Translations under genes and position numbers: made by a program
From: Flavobacteriaceae bacterium
GTDB taxonomy: Bacteria; Bacteroidota; Bacteroidia; Flavobacteriales; Flavobacteriaceae
Length of the DNA: 54,640 nt
Reading direction: 5' to 3'
Assembly (NCBI GenBank): GCA_030835325.1
Contig: JAURPF010000131.1
Coordinates: 1-54,640 of the forward strand
In this document: positions 1 through 8,042 of the stretch, one piece after another
Layout: each line of letters begins with the position of its first letter
Numbering within the stretch: position 1 is the first letter of the stretch
Notes under the pieces: model-generated
What the model was told of the DNA's origin: nothing
Databases searched by the model: none
What the model saw: the letters and a program-made list of their open reading frames with translations, nothing else

Positions 1-1
1 A

Positions 2-736
2 TCGGGACCTACAGCATCAGAATTTAGTGAAGATTTTAACGTCACTGTAGAAATCGATCCTAGCTCAACTGCTATAGAAGGTGTACACTACAGACTAGAC
101 AGTTTTTCTCTTACACTAAGTTCATCAGGAAACTATATTGACAATCTACCACTAACAGTAATTACAGATGGTATAGCACCTCCTTTAGATGTAAATCCAA
201 AGTTGAAATTAAACATTATTGAAATTTCAAACGGCACTGTAAAGCCTAACGGAAGAACTAGCAGTATCGATATCACTATCGAATACTTATGCTACTCGCC
301 TATCACAGGAAAATACAGTACATCTGATGCTGCATATTGGAGAATTGGTTCAAACAATGCAAGTGCTTCTTCATGGCCAGAAGAAACTGAAATGATCTAC
401 ATCTGTAACGGAGTTTACAGAGTTCTAGAATACTGTGGATTATTTGACGGTAATGAATGGTATTTTGAAGTAGAAACTGATGAGTTCGGAAATGTCGTTG
501 ATGGTGCAGAGATTACATATCCTGCGACAACTCCAGATGGAGATCCACAAATGTTAAATGATCAGCCTTTAATTACTTGTGAACTAAACGCTTCAGATTT
601 ATCAAATGTTGGATGTAGTAGTTCAAATTATGTTTCTATAAACGGCGATGATGTAACACTATATATGTCATTTGGTTACTTTACTGCAGGATCAGGTTCA
701 AGAGAGTTTTATCAAGAAATGAATAAAATTAACTAA
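2..736 (+). CDS. Calx-beta-like surface protein, 3' part only
   Basis: The reading frame is open from the left edge of the window, so the Met at 203 in the ORF track is internal and the true start lies outside. The visible part (about 244 residues) begins with a beta-rich stretch (VTVEIDPSSTAIEGVHY, then SFSLTLSSSGNY) that resembles the Calx-beta/DUF1735-type immunoglobulin-like modules of Bacteroidota surface lipoproteins. A Cys-containing C-terminal domain rich in Tyr, Trp and Asn follows and I do not recognise it. The next gene starts 12 nt downstream and has the same general layout, so the two are probably co-transcribed. Such lipoproteins commonly sit downstream of SusC/SusD pairs and bind glycans or proteins at the cell surface; this role is inference. 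Signal peptide and lipobox cannot be seen here. Confidence 0.75.
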   Translation, partial: SGPTASEFSEDFNVTVEIDPSSTAIEGVHYRLDSFSLTLSSSGNYIDNLPLTVITDGIAPPLDVNPKLKLNIIEISNGTVKPNGRTSSIDITIEYLCYSPITGKYSTSDAAYWRIGSNNASASSWPEETEMIYICNGVYRVLEYCGLFDGNEWYFEVETDEFGNVVDGAEITYPATTPDGDPQMLNDQPLITCELNASDLSNVGCSSSNYVSINGDDVTLYMSFGYFTAGSGSREFYQEMNKIN

Positions 737-748
737 AAATGAAAAAAG

Positions 749-1639
749 ATGAAAAAATTAAAATATATAATAACTTCAGTTTTGGTTGCGGGATTATTAA
801 TAGGCTGTGATGCCGAGTCTCCAGAACAAGATTCTAGTGCCATCGGTAGTACTGATAGATACCCAACACCAACATTTACTTTTAACGGCGGTGAATTAGT
901 GGCCAATGAAGGTTTAGAAACAGTGTATACATGGACTGTAACTTTAGATAAAGCAACAGACAGAGCTGTAGAATTTAACTTTGAAGATGCTGGAGGTACA
1001 GCAACTATCGATGAAGATTTCATAGTTACTAAAGCATCGATAGCTGCCTATGATACAACAGGAACACTTACATTAACTGTAATAGCCGATACGACTCCCG
1101 AAGAAACGGAGACAATTAAGCTAAAAGCTAACAGTGGTACTGGCTTAGGAACTAAGTATTTGGTAAATCCTGATACAGAATATCCAACATTTGAAGCAAC
1201 AATTGAAAACTATACTTCTGATCAAATCACTGCAGTATTTGATTGGGATACAGATTTAATTTTTGATGGTGATCCTTATTCAGCATGTTCATATGTAGAT
1301 ATAGACGTCTATGTTACTCAATCCCCTGAATTTAGCTGGGCAGACGTAATTGTAAATTACGATGCAGCTTCAAGCGATTGTCCAGAAGATTTTGACATCA
1401 ACGCATTGGAAGATGGTACATACTATTTCTGGTCAGATCTTTGGACAAATGTATACGCATCACTTTGGGAACCAGGATATATGCCAATTACCACTACAAT
1501 TTCTCAAACGGGTGTAGTATCTTATACATTCGAACAAACAAATGCTGAAGCATACGCTCGTGAAAGTGGAAGTGGACCAAATAACTTACTTATGAAAGTA
1601 GTTATCAATGGTGGTGAATGGACAGCAACCAAAAACTAG
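749..1639 (+). CDS. Calx-beta-like lipoprotein
   Basis: The 296-residue protein starts with a lipoprotein signal peptide: MKKLK, a hydrophobic stretch, then a lipobox ending in GLLIGC, which makes Cys20 the lipidated residue. A Calx-beta-like module follows (about residues 40-130, with VYTWTVTLDKATDRAVEFNF and TATIDEDF). A second domain of about 150 residues (FDWDTDLIFDGDPYSACSY onward) has no family I can name. The upstream partial gene has the same domain order, so the pair may be diverged paralogues in one operon. A strong hairpin terminator closes the operon. The likely site of action is the outer membrane surface and the likely role is ligand binding in a polymer-use locus; the role is inferred from context only. 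Confidence 0.85.
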   Translation: MKKLKYIITSVLVAGLLIGCDAESPEQDSSAIGSTDRYPTPTFTFNGGELVANEGLETVYTWTVTLDKATDRAVEFNFEDAGGTATIDEDFIVTKASIAAYDTTGTLTLTVIADTTPEETETIKLKANSGTGLGTKYLVNPDTEYPTFEATIENYTSDQITAVFDWDTDLIFDGDPYSACSYVDIDVYVTQSPEFSWADVIVNYDAASSDCPEDFDINALEDGTYYFWSDLWTNVYASLWEPGYMPITTTISQTGVVSYTFEQTNAEAYARESGSGPNNLLMKVVINGGEWTATKN

Positions 1640-1667
1640 TTGAAAAACTCAATACTCTTATAATCCT

Positions 1668-1695
1668 AAAAACCCCGCAATTGCGGGGTTTTTTT
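1668..1695 (+). terminator. intrinsic terminator after the lipoprotein operon
   Basis: A perfect palindrome AACCCCGCAATTGCGGGGTT (1671-1690) is flanked by an A run and a run of seven T, which is a textbook Rho-independent terminator. It separates the left-edge surface-protein operon from rlmB. Confidence 0.9.
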
Positions 1696-1732
1696 ATAAC
1701 GAAGAATTAGCCGCTATTGTCGTCCGATTTCT

Positions 1733-1740
1733 TACTTTTG
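1733..1740 (+). promoter_or_regulatory. -7 box (TACTTTTG) of rlmB
   Basis: This matches the Bacteroidota consensus TAnnTTTG exactly. Only four bases separate it from the rlmB ATG, so transcription would begin at or very near the A of the start codon. A TTG at 1717-1719 is closer (13 nt) than the usual upstream element, so the -33 region is weak. Confidence 0.6.
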
Positions 1741-1744
1741 CTAT

Positions 1745-2479
1745 ATGGAAAAAGAAACCAAAATATACGGCCTTCGTGCCATCATTGAAGCTGTGGAAGC
1801 TGAAAATACCATAGACAAGGTTTTTTTACAAAAAGGACTCAGTGGCGAATTGTATACGGAGTTAGAAAAAATATTGAGAAAACACAACATCAACGTTTCG
1901 TATGTGCCTGTTGAAAAACTAAACCGAATGACTCCGCATAACCATCAAGGGGCAGTGGCCAACATTTCGCCAATTGCATTTTACGGTTTGGAAGAATTAA
2001 TAACCTCAGTCAAAGAAACCAAAAAAAACCCATTGTTTCTTCTCCTAGACCAACTCAGTGATGTGCGAAATTTTGGAGCCATTATCAGAACTGCCGAATG
2101 TACTGGCGTGGATGGAATTATCATTCAAAAAAGCGGTGCTGCTCCAATAAATGGAGATACCGTAAAAACAAGTGCAGGTGCCGTATTTAACATTCCCATC
2201 TGCAAAGTAGATCATATTAAAGATGCCCTGTTTTATTTACAAGCCTCTGATATAAAAGTCATTGCCGCCACAGAAAAAACAGAAAATACTATTTTCGACA
2301 TCGATTTTAAAGACGGTTGTGCCATTATTATGGGTTCTGAAGATCGTGGTATCAACCCTTCTATTTTGAAATTAGTGGACAACAAAGCAAAACTCCCCAT
2401 GCAAGGCAGTATTGCCTCTTTGAATGTTTCTGTAGCTTGTGGTGCTTTTCTTTATGAAATTGTAAGACAACGCCTCTAA
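1745..2479 (+). CDS. rlmB: 23S rRNA (guanosine-2'-O-)-methyltransferase RlmB (SpoU/TrmH family)
   Basis: This 244-residue protein matches the length and layout of RlmB, which methylates the ribose of a conserved 23S rRNA guanosine (G2251 in E. coli) using SAM. An N-terminal RNA-binding domain (about 5-80) precedes a SPOUT knot domain (about 95-244). SPOUT motif 1 is NFGAIIRTAECTG with Asn109 and Arg115, motif 2 is IIMGSEDRGI near 195-203, and motif 3 is LPMQGSIASLNVSVACG near 218-233. The gene stands alone behind a terminator with its own -7 box directly at the ATG. It ends tail to tail with the rhomboid gene, the two stop codons overlapping by 4 nt. A different SPOUT target (tRNA Gm18) is possible but less likely given the N-terminal domain. 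Confidence 0.92.
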   Translation: MEKETKIYGLRAIIEAVEAENTIDKVFLQKGLSGELYTELEKILRKHNINVSYVPVEKLNRMTPHNHQGAVANISPIAFYGLEELITSVKETKKNPLFLLLDQLSDVRNFGAIIRTAECTGVDGIIIQKSGAAPINGDTVKTSAGAVFNIPICKVDHIKDALFYLQASDIKVIAATEKTENTIFDIDFKDGCAIIMGSEDRGINPSILKLVDNKAKLPMQGSIASLNVSVACGAFLYEIVRQRL

Positions 2480-3207
2480 ATATCTTTTTCTTTATAGTTA
2501 TAACGCACTTCTAAAGAGCTGTCTGCCGTATGATCTTCTTCTTCTGACATTTCTATAAAATTACCCTCCGCGTCAAACTGTTGTAAAAAAGGATCCTCTG
2601 ATTCATCATAATGTTCCTGTTCCCATACATATTTGGGAGGTTTGGCAATGGACGTCTTGAAAACTAAGGCGAATATAAACCCCACCAATAATCCTGATAA
2701 ATGGCCTTCCCATGACATATTTTCTTTGATCGGAAAAACATACCACAACATACTACCGTATAAAAAAATAACTAAAAATGAAAGTGCCGTAAGGCGATAA
2801 TGTTTAGAAAAAATCCCTTTAAAAAGCATAAAACTCATAAGTACATAGATAAGACCACTTGCGCCAATATGGTAACCAGCACTTCCTATACCCCAAGTGA
2901 AAAGTCCTGAAAATAAAATTCCTAATAAAATAACCTTCCACGCAATTGGACGATAAAAATAAAAAAGAGCTGTTGACAACACCAACAAAGGGGTAGAATT
3001 ATGGTATAAATGCTCTAAACTCCCATGGATAAAAGGACTAAAAACAACACCTCTCAAACCTGATATTGTTCTTGGAAATACACCCAAGGTATTGAAGCGG
3101 TATCCAAACCGAATTTCAATCCAAAATACAATCCAAATCAATAACACAAACGCTATTGGATAGCCAATGACACCTGTAGAAAATCGAAAGGGTTGTTGTG
3201 GATTCAT
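2476..3207 (-). CDS. rhomboid family intramembrane serine protease
   Basis: I place the start at the ATG giving MNPQQPFRFS (243 aa), because the ORF-track start at 3246 is a TTG. Six or so hydrophobic segments span residues 12-190. The catalytic pair is visible: Ser117 in GASG and His169 in WEGHLSG, and the HGSLEHLYHN segment (61-70) matches the rhomboid H...N oxyanion-stabilising loop. Rhomboids cleave single-pass membrane proteins inside the inner membrane. The C-terminal cytosolic tail of about 55 residues is acidic (SEDPFLQQFDAEGNFIE, SEEEDHT); I believe tails like this occur in other Bacteroidota rhomboids. Substrates are unknown. The gene is convergent with rlmB and divergent from rarA. 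Confidence 0.9.
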   Translation of the reverse strand: MNPQQPFRFSTGVIGYPIAFVLLIWIVFWIEIRFGYRFNTLGVFPRTISGLRGVVFSPFIHGSLEHLYHNSTPLLVLSTALFYFYRPIAWKVILLGILFSGLFTWGIGSAGYHIGASGLIYVLMSFMLFKGIFSKHYRLTALSFLVIFLYGSMLWYVFPIKENMSWEGHLSGLLVGFIFALVFKTSIAKPPKYVWEQEHYDESEDPFLQQFDAEGNFIEMSEEEDHTADSSLEVRYNYKEKDI

Positions 3208-3292
3208 GGTTATAAATTTACTAAACACCAGCAAATAACCCGCCAAAAAATGGCGATATGTTAGAATGTCAGATTTATATAAAAAAAAACTT

Positions 3293-3300
3293 TAGTTTTG
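3293..3300 (+). promoter_or_regulatory. -7 box (TAGTTTTG) of rarA
   Basis: This exact TAnnTTTG match ends four bases before the rarA ATG, the same spacing as at rlmB, and predicts a leaderless or nearly leaderless mRNA. No clear TTG element lies 17-23 nt upstream. Confidence 0.6.
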
Positions 3301-3304
3301 TAGG

Positions 3305-4582
3305 ATGAATGCACCCTTAGCAGAACGCTTACGTCCAAAAAAACTGACCGATTACATCAGTCAATCACACCTTGTTGGATCTAACGGAGCGTTAACGCAA
3401 GCATTAAAACAAGGATTGATTCCTTCCATGATTTTTTGGGGCCCTCCTGGCATCGGAAAAACCACCCTTGCCACCATCATTGCTACCGAGTCCGAACGTC
3501 CTTTCTATACCTTAAGTGCTATCAGTTCTGGCGTGAAAGATGTGCGGGAAGTCATTGAAAAAGCCAAAACTGGAGGTGGTTTATTTACGACCAAAAACCC
3601 TATTTTATTTATAGATGAAATTCATCGTTTTAGTAAATCACAGCAAGATTCACTGTTGCAAGCCGTGGAAAAAGGATGGGTCACACTGATTGGAGCCACC
3701 ACAGAAAATCCAAGTTTTGAAGTCATCTCTGCCCTCCTCTCTCGTTGTCAGGTTTACACTTTAAAACCGTTTGATACCAGCGATTTAGAGGCGTTGCTAA
3801 AACGGGCTATTGAAACCGATGAGCTCCTTTCAAAAAAGAACATTAAACTCCTAGAAACCGAAGCCTTACTGCGATTGTCAGGCGGGGATGCTCGAAAATT
3901 ATTAAATATTTTTGAATTAATTGTCAATTCAGACAGTGCCACCAATGTAACCATTACAAATCAATTGGTGTTAGATAAGGTTCAAAACAATACGATTTTA
4001 TATGATAAAACAGGCGATCAGCATTACGATATTATTTCGGCCTTTATTAAATCCATTCGTGGGAGCGACCCAAATGGAGCCGTCTATTGGTTGGCACGTA
4101 TGCTAGAAGGTGGCGAGGACGTAAAGTTTATTGCACGACGCATGCTTATCCTTGCAAGCGAAGATATTGGAAACGCCAACCCAACGGCAATGGTATTAGC
4201 CAATAGCACCTTTCAATCGGTCTCAGCAATAGGCATGCCCGAAAGTCGTATTATATTAAGCCAATGTGCGACCTACTTGGCCTGCTCGCCAAAAAGTAAT
4301 GCAGCCTATGCCGCAATCAATCAAGCAATTGATGTTGTGAAAAACACCGGGAATCTTGCAGTACCCCTAGACATTCGAAACGCACCCACTAAATTGATGA
4401 AAGATTTAGGCTATGGTGAGTCTTATAAGTACGCTCATAATTACGACCTGAATTTTGTGGATCAAGAATTTTTACCCGAAGGAATCGAAAATACTCGATT
4501 TTACAAACCTGGAAACAATCCCCGTGAAAATGCCCAACAAGAATTTTTGAAACAACGTTGGAAAGACAAGTATAGTTCCTAG
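3305..4582 (+). CDS. rarA: replication-associated recombination protein A (RarA/MgsA), AAA+ ATPase
   Basis: The 425-residue protein is a RarA/MgsA/WRNIP1-type clamp-loader-like AAA+ ATPase acting at stalled replication forks. The N-terminus [19 protein letters not shown] is typical. Walker A is GPPGIGKTT (46-54), Walker B is LFIDEIHRF (101-109), sensor 1 is [12 protein letters not shown], and the C-terminal MgsA helical domain begins near [20 protein letters not shown]. Length is normal for the family. The gene is monocistronic: an exact -7 box lies 4 nt before the ATG, and the TAG stop shares the palindrome CTAG with the TAG stop of the convergent gene. Confidence 0.95.
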   Translation: MNAPLAERLRPKKLTDYISQSHLVGSNGALTQALKQGLIPSMIFWGPPGIGKTTLATIIATESERPFYTLSAISSGVKDVREVIEKAKTGGGLFTTKNPILFIDEIHRFSKSQQDSLLQAVEKGWVTLIGATTENPSFEVISALLSRCQVYTLKPFDTSDLEALLKRAIETDELLSKKNIKLLETEALLRLSGGDARKLLNIFELIVNSDSATNVTITNQLVLDKVQNNTILYDKTGDQHYDIISAFIKSIRGSDPNGAVYWLARMLEGGEDVKFIARRMLILASEDIGNANPTAMVLANSTFQSVSAIGMPESRIILSQCATYLACSPKSNAAYAAINQAIDVVKNTGNLAVPLDIRNAPTKLMKDLGYGESYKYAHNYDLNFVDQEFLPEGIENTRFYKPGNNPRENAQQEFLKQRWKDKYSS

Positions 4583-5337
4583 CGTTGAATGTTCAAGGCT
4601 TCAATAGTAGTTTTCCCATTTTCAATAGATTCACGAACCCAACTTTGTCCGCGTTTATAAATAATTCCTTCCATCCCTTCAATAATATAAACATTCTCAA
4701 AGAGTGTTGCGTGCACGGAATATTTAACCGTTTTAGAATCACTATTTATAAAATCATAGCCCGAGTTGGTTTGCTGAATAATCAAACCCGAAGCCACCTC
4801 AACAGCCGGAACTGATGGGGCTTGTGGTTGTTCAGAGACGATTTCAGATGTGGGTTCAATAGGCGTGATTTCTGGTGTTTTAGGCAAAACATTCCTACGA
4901 TCTGCCGGCTCATAAGCATAATTAAATTCACTTAAAGTAAAAACATCTCGAAGCGCTTCATGGTAGGCTTTCTGATAATCCTTAAGTTTGGATTTTCCAA
5001 TTTCGGAAGAAAAAACAACCGTATTTTTACAATTGGTCAGTAGCAATTGTAGTTTTGTTATTAATAATCCTTTTATCTTAACCACATTTGCATTCAGTAG
5101 TAAACAATTGTTTTGAGCTAAATCCTTTGGGTAATTATCCGATTTATTCAGCACTGTAAATCCATTCTTTGTTAACAGATACTTTGTTAAAGAATTCAAT
5201 TGATATTGATCATTTGATTTTAAAAAATCAAATTTATCTGGTACTGAAACGTATTTATAATCATTGATACTCAATTGAGCCCATAAACTTGTAGTGGCGC
5301 TCAATATTAGAAGAAAAACACAAATTTTAGTTTTCAT
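4579..5337 (-). CDS. secreted two-domain protein of unknown function (third gene of envelope trio)
   Basis: The 252-residue protein starts with a Sec signal peptide (MKTKICVFLLILSATTSLWAQ, cleavage after WAQ likely). An N-terminal domain (about 22-140) with YKYVSVPDKFDFL, GFTVLNKSD and a YHEALRDVF helix resembles the TolB-N/LpoB-like fold of periplasmic accessory proteins, though I cannot confirm this. A Pro/Glu-rich linker (about 150-185) leads to a small C-terminal domain ending at [18 protein letters not shown]. No lipobox is present. Its start overlaps the DUF5723 gene by 11 bp, which implies translational coupling and a shared role at the outer membrane. Function is unknown. Confidence 0.75.
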   Translation of the reverse strand: MKTKICVFLLILSATTSLWAQLSINDYKYVSVPDKFDFLKSNDQYQLNSLTKYLLTKNGFTVLNKSDNYPKDLAQNNCLLLNANVVKIKGLLITKLQLLLTNCKNTVVFSSEIGKSKLKDYQKAYHEALRDVFTLSEFNYAYEPADRRNVLPKTPEITPIEPTSEIVSEQPQAPSVPAVEVASGLIIQQTNSGYDFINSDSKTVKYSVHATLFENVYIIEGMEGIIYKRGQSWVRESIENGKTTIEALNIQR

Positions 5338-6730
5338 AATTTTTAAATATATAGTTAAAGCCTAGTTGTAAAGATACACTTTGTGATTTAGCTAAGTTTT
5401 GATATTCCAATAAATTATCAGCCATAATATAAAACTGCAGAGGTCCCAGAGCGGCAGACATGCCTAGTCCAACATTAGAAAATGAAAAGGCATCTACTGT
5501 ATAGGTCGTCTTTATCTGAAGGTTTTTATAAAATTTTCTAAAATAAAATAGCGATAAAGCCCATTGTAAATGATTGGGACGATTCATTGCAAAGAGATGT
5601 GCTCCTACTCTATTTTGAAAGGTTGGATCTGATTTATCAAGACAATTACATTCTTTATTTATTTTTCTTCCAAAGTTATAACTCACCGAACTATTGAGTT
5701 TTAGTGGTCGCCATTTTGTGTACGATATTGTGGTGCTATCAATTTCAACTAAATTATCAAAATCACTGCTAACCTCATTCCAGTAATCTTGAGCCGTTAG
5801 TCCCGATGTAATTTCTGGAAATACAGCTTGAATCCCATCATACTCTAGATACTTATCTAAAATATAATTTTTAACATCCTTAGAATAGTTGATAAAACCA
5901 ATGTCTTGAAGACTGGCATCAATCGTCCATTCTGGTGCGGGCTGATGGGTAAATCCAAGATCAATCCCAACGCCTAGATTCCCGCCAAATAATAAGCGTT
6001 TTTTTAGAATCCCTAATTCATCATTAACTTCAGGTTCACTTAGAAAAGAAATTCCAGATGTATGTAAGCTCATGTCTAGATCAAAGATATGATTCAAATT
6101 ATTATTAGCAGTCGGAACCGTGATAAAGGAACCTTGATTTTTTGTTGAGGACAGTTGTACAATACTAGAATAGACTTTTCCCCTGATTCCTAAGGTCCAT
6201 TTAGAGTTAATTTTTTTATTCAACCCTATATGAAATACAGATAACACTTCGGCACTGACGCTCAACTGACCAAAATCGAAACGCCTGTTTAAATTATTGT
6301 AATTGCCTTCATTAGCTAGGACTGCATAATCCTTTGGGAAATAGGAAAATATATCGGATTCTTGATACATTCCAAAGGATATAAATAACTTTTTTTCTAA
6401 AGATGTTTTTACAGAAAATCCTGCTGAAAAAACATCTAATTGTTGATTAAATCCCACAAAATCTTTTGAATCCATGCTATAAGCAACCTCTCTTAGTTTT
6501 TGATTAAAATCTCTTCCATCGTCAGCAAAAATATCAAATGCAGAAAATCCAGTGATTCCAGCATTTAAATGAATATGAGAAAGCAAAGGAATCCCGACAT
6601 ATCCACGGAAATCGACTTGGCCTCCAGGGTTTAAAAGAAGCTGTTGTGGTACTTCATTAAATCCATATAGAAGCTGCTTGTTTTGTGCATGTAGGGACAA
6701 AAATACACCTAAAAAGAAAAACCACTTCAT
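5327..6730 (-). CDS. DUF5723 family outer-membrane protein
   Basis: The 467-residue protein has a short signal peptide (MKWFFFLGVFLSLHAQ) and then a long run of alternating amphipathic beta strands typical of outer-membrane barrels. The opening GFNEVPQQLLLNPGG matches the DUF5723 pattern (related in style to PorP/SprF proteins, where the N-terminus mentions an NPA/NPG turn). Aromatic residues end many strands, and the protein ends NYIFKNYEN. It overlaps the upstream lipoprotein stop by 4 bp (ATGA) and the downstream gene start by 11 bp, so the three genes are translated as a unit. PorP/SprF relatives serve gliding and type IX secretion, but a similar role here is only inference. Confidence 0.75.
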   Translation of the reverse strand: MKWFFFLGVFLSLHAQNKQLLYGFNEVPQQLLLNPGGQVDFRGYVGIPLLSHIHLNAGITGFSAFDIFADDGRDFNQKLREVAYSMDSKDFVGFNQQLDVFSAGFSVKTSLEKKLFISFGMYQESDIFSYFPKDYAVLANEGNYNNLNRRFDFGQLSVSAEVLSVFHIGLNKKINSKWTLGIRGKVYSSIVQLSSTKNQGSFITVPTANNNLNHIFDLDMSLHTSGISFLSEPEVNDELGILKKRLLFGGNLGVGIDLGFTHQPAPEWTIDASLQDIGFINYSKDVKNYILDKYLEYDGIQAVFPEITSGLTAQDYWNEVSSDFDNLVEIDSTTISYTKWRPLKLNSSVSYNFGRKINKECNCLDKSDPTFQNRVGAHLFAMNRPNHLQWALSLFYFRKFYKNLQIKTTYTVDAFSFSNVGLGMSAALGPLQFYIMADNLLEYQNLAKSQSVSLQLGFNYIFKNYEN

Positions 6731-7299
6731 GAAGATATTTTTAAATAGAAAACTCCTTTGGATGCGAAGAGAATACTTCCTTCAGAACCAGAAGTTAAAA
6801 CAGAGCTCGTAGGAGTAGAAATCAAAGTGAATGTAATATTCAGTTTATGTGTAGATTTTAGAGCTGTTAAACTCATGTTTTCAAAAACTTCTATGTGTTC
6901 AGTAAACAGAGGGGTATTTGAGGGAGAGTTGTCTATATCTATTGAAAACGTATGTTGAAGCGCATCTGCGTTGTCATAAAAATCAACCTTAATCTGAAAA
7001 GCTTTGTTAATACTATTCGTGATTCCAAAAACTAGTTCTGCTTTTATCAGGTTGTCAATACTAAACCCTGAGTTAAAAACATCAAAAACAACTTGATCAG
7101 AGATGAAGGGCAATTCAGTCCCTGAGGAATCAACAAAGGATGCAGCTGGTTCTTGAGCATTTACTAAATTAAGTTCCACTGTAGGATATAAAATAAGCGC
7201 ATCATCTTGTTCAAAATCTGTATCTTTGATACACGATAAGCAAGTTCCTAAAACAAAAAGTAAGGATATGTGTTTTATAAAGAAAGATTGTGTTTTCAT
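6727..7299 (-). CDS. lipoprotein of unknown function (first gene of envelope trio)
   Basis: The start is set at the ATG giving MKTQSFFIKHISLL; the longer track ORF begins inside the yjjG coding end and has no signal peptide. The 190-residue product has a lipoprotein signal with lipobox TCLSC (Cys23 lipidated). The mature part is one beta-rich domain of about 165 residues: YPTVELNLVN, FISDQVVFDVFN, LVFGITNSINKAFQIKVDFYD, then TFTLISTP. It resembles a beta-sandwich, but I do not recognise the family. ATGA overlap with the DUF5723 gene suggests the lipoprotein works with that barrel at the outer membrane. It follows yjjG after a 53-nt gap, which could hold a separate promoter. Confidence 0.75.
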   Translation of the reverse strand: MKTQSFFIKHISLLFVLGTCLSCIKDTDFEQDDALILYPTVELNLVNAQEPAASFVDSSGTELPFISDQVVFDVFNSGFSIDNLIKAELVFGITNSINKAFQIKVDFYDNADALQHTFSIDIDNSPSNTPLFTEHIEVFENMSLTALKSTHKLNITFTLISTPTSSVLTSGSEGSILFASKGVFYLKISS

Positions 7300-7352
7300 A
7301 AATAAATTAGGTTTATAGTATTCTTGGAACGAAAAAATTACATTTTTATTTT

Positions 7353-8042
7353 TTATATATACTTTTTTAATTCTAATAAATGATCTACACAAATAATATC
7401 CGCTGCTAAAGTTTCCTTGTGATAATTAAAACAAATCGCTTCCATCCCAAAATTAAGAGCACCTAAAACATCTGCCTCTAGATTATCTCCTATCATCAAA
7501 CTTTCTTCTGGGGTTGCTTTGGCCATTTGAAGTGCATGGTTAAAAATCTTAGGATTTGGTTTCTTGACGCCCACCATTTCAGAGTTGGTCACTGTTTGAA
7601 AAAAATGATCAATATTCGATTGGTTTAATTTTCCATGCTGAACCTCTTTGAACCCATTAGTAATGATGTGAAGTATATAGTTTGGTTGCAAGTATTCTAA
7701 AAGTTCAATCGTTCCAGGGAATAGGTGATTAAACGTTGGTAAATGCAAAATATAATCATCTGACAATTTATGGATAATTCTTGTGGACACTTCTATATCT
7801 AATTCTTTAAAGGCATCCTTGAGACGGGCAAATTTCAAGCTCTTTTTATCAATCTTCTCATCTCGATACAGCTTCCAGTACCGCAGATTGATAGGCACAT
7901 AAACCTCCAAAAAAGAATTCAAATCAATATCCAAACTATTTAATTTAAATATTTTATCAAAAGTCAATGCGGAGTTTTTATCAAAATCCCAAAGGGTATG
8001 ATCGAGATCAAAAAAAATATGTTTTTTATGATGAAATGTCAT
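7353..8042 (-). CDS. yjjG: YjjG-family HAD hydrolase (noncanonical pyrimidine nucleotidase)
   Basis: The 229-residue protein carries all four HAD motifs: motif I FFDLDHTLWDF (Asp12 nucleophile, Asp14 acid/base), motif II ITNGF, motif III Lys in VGVKKPNPKIF, and motif IV MIGDNLEADVLGA. The DLDHTLWDF signature and length fit the YjjG subfamily, whose members dephosphorylate 5'-nucleotides including noncanonical pyrimidine nucleotides that would damage DNA. The enzyme is cytosolic. Its start overlaps the end of the deacetylase-like gene by 17 bp, so it is in the same operon. Confidence 0.88.
   Translation of the reverse strand: MTFHHKKHIFFDLDHTLWDFDKNSALTFDKIFKLNSLDIDLNSFLEVYVPINLRYWKLYRDEKIDKKSLKFARLKDAFKELDIEVSTRIIHKLSDDYILHLPTFNHLFPGTIELLEYLQPNYILHIITNGFKEVQHGKLNQSNIDHFFQTVTNSEMVGVKKPNPKIFNHALQMAKATPEESLMIGDNLEADVLGALNFGMEAICFNYHKETLAADIICVDHLLELKKYI

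Noticed and set aside
733-1023. 96-aa minus-strand ORF opposite the lipoprotein
   Set aside because: Low-complexity shadow of a clear lipoprotein gene.
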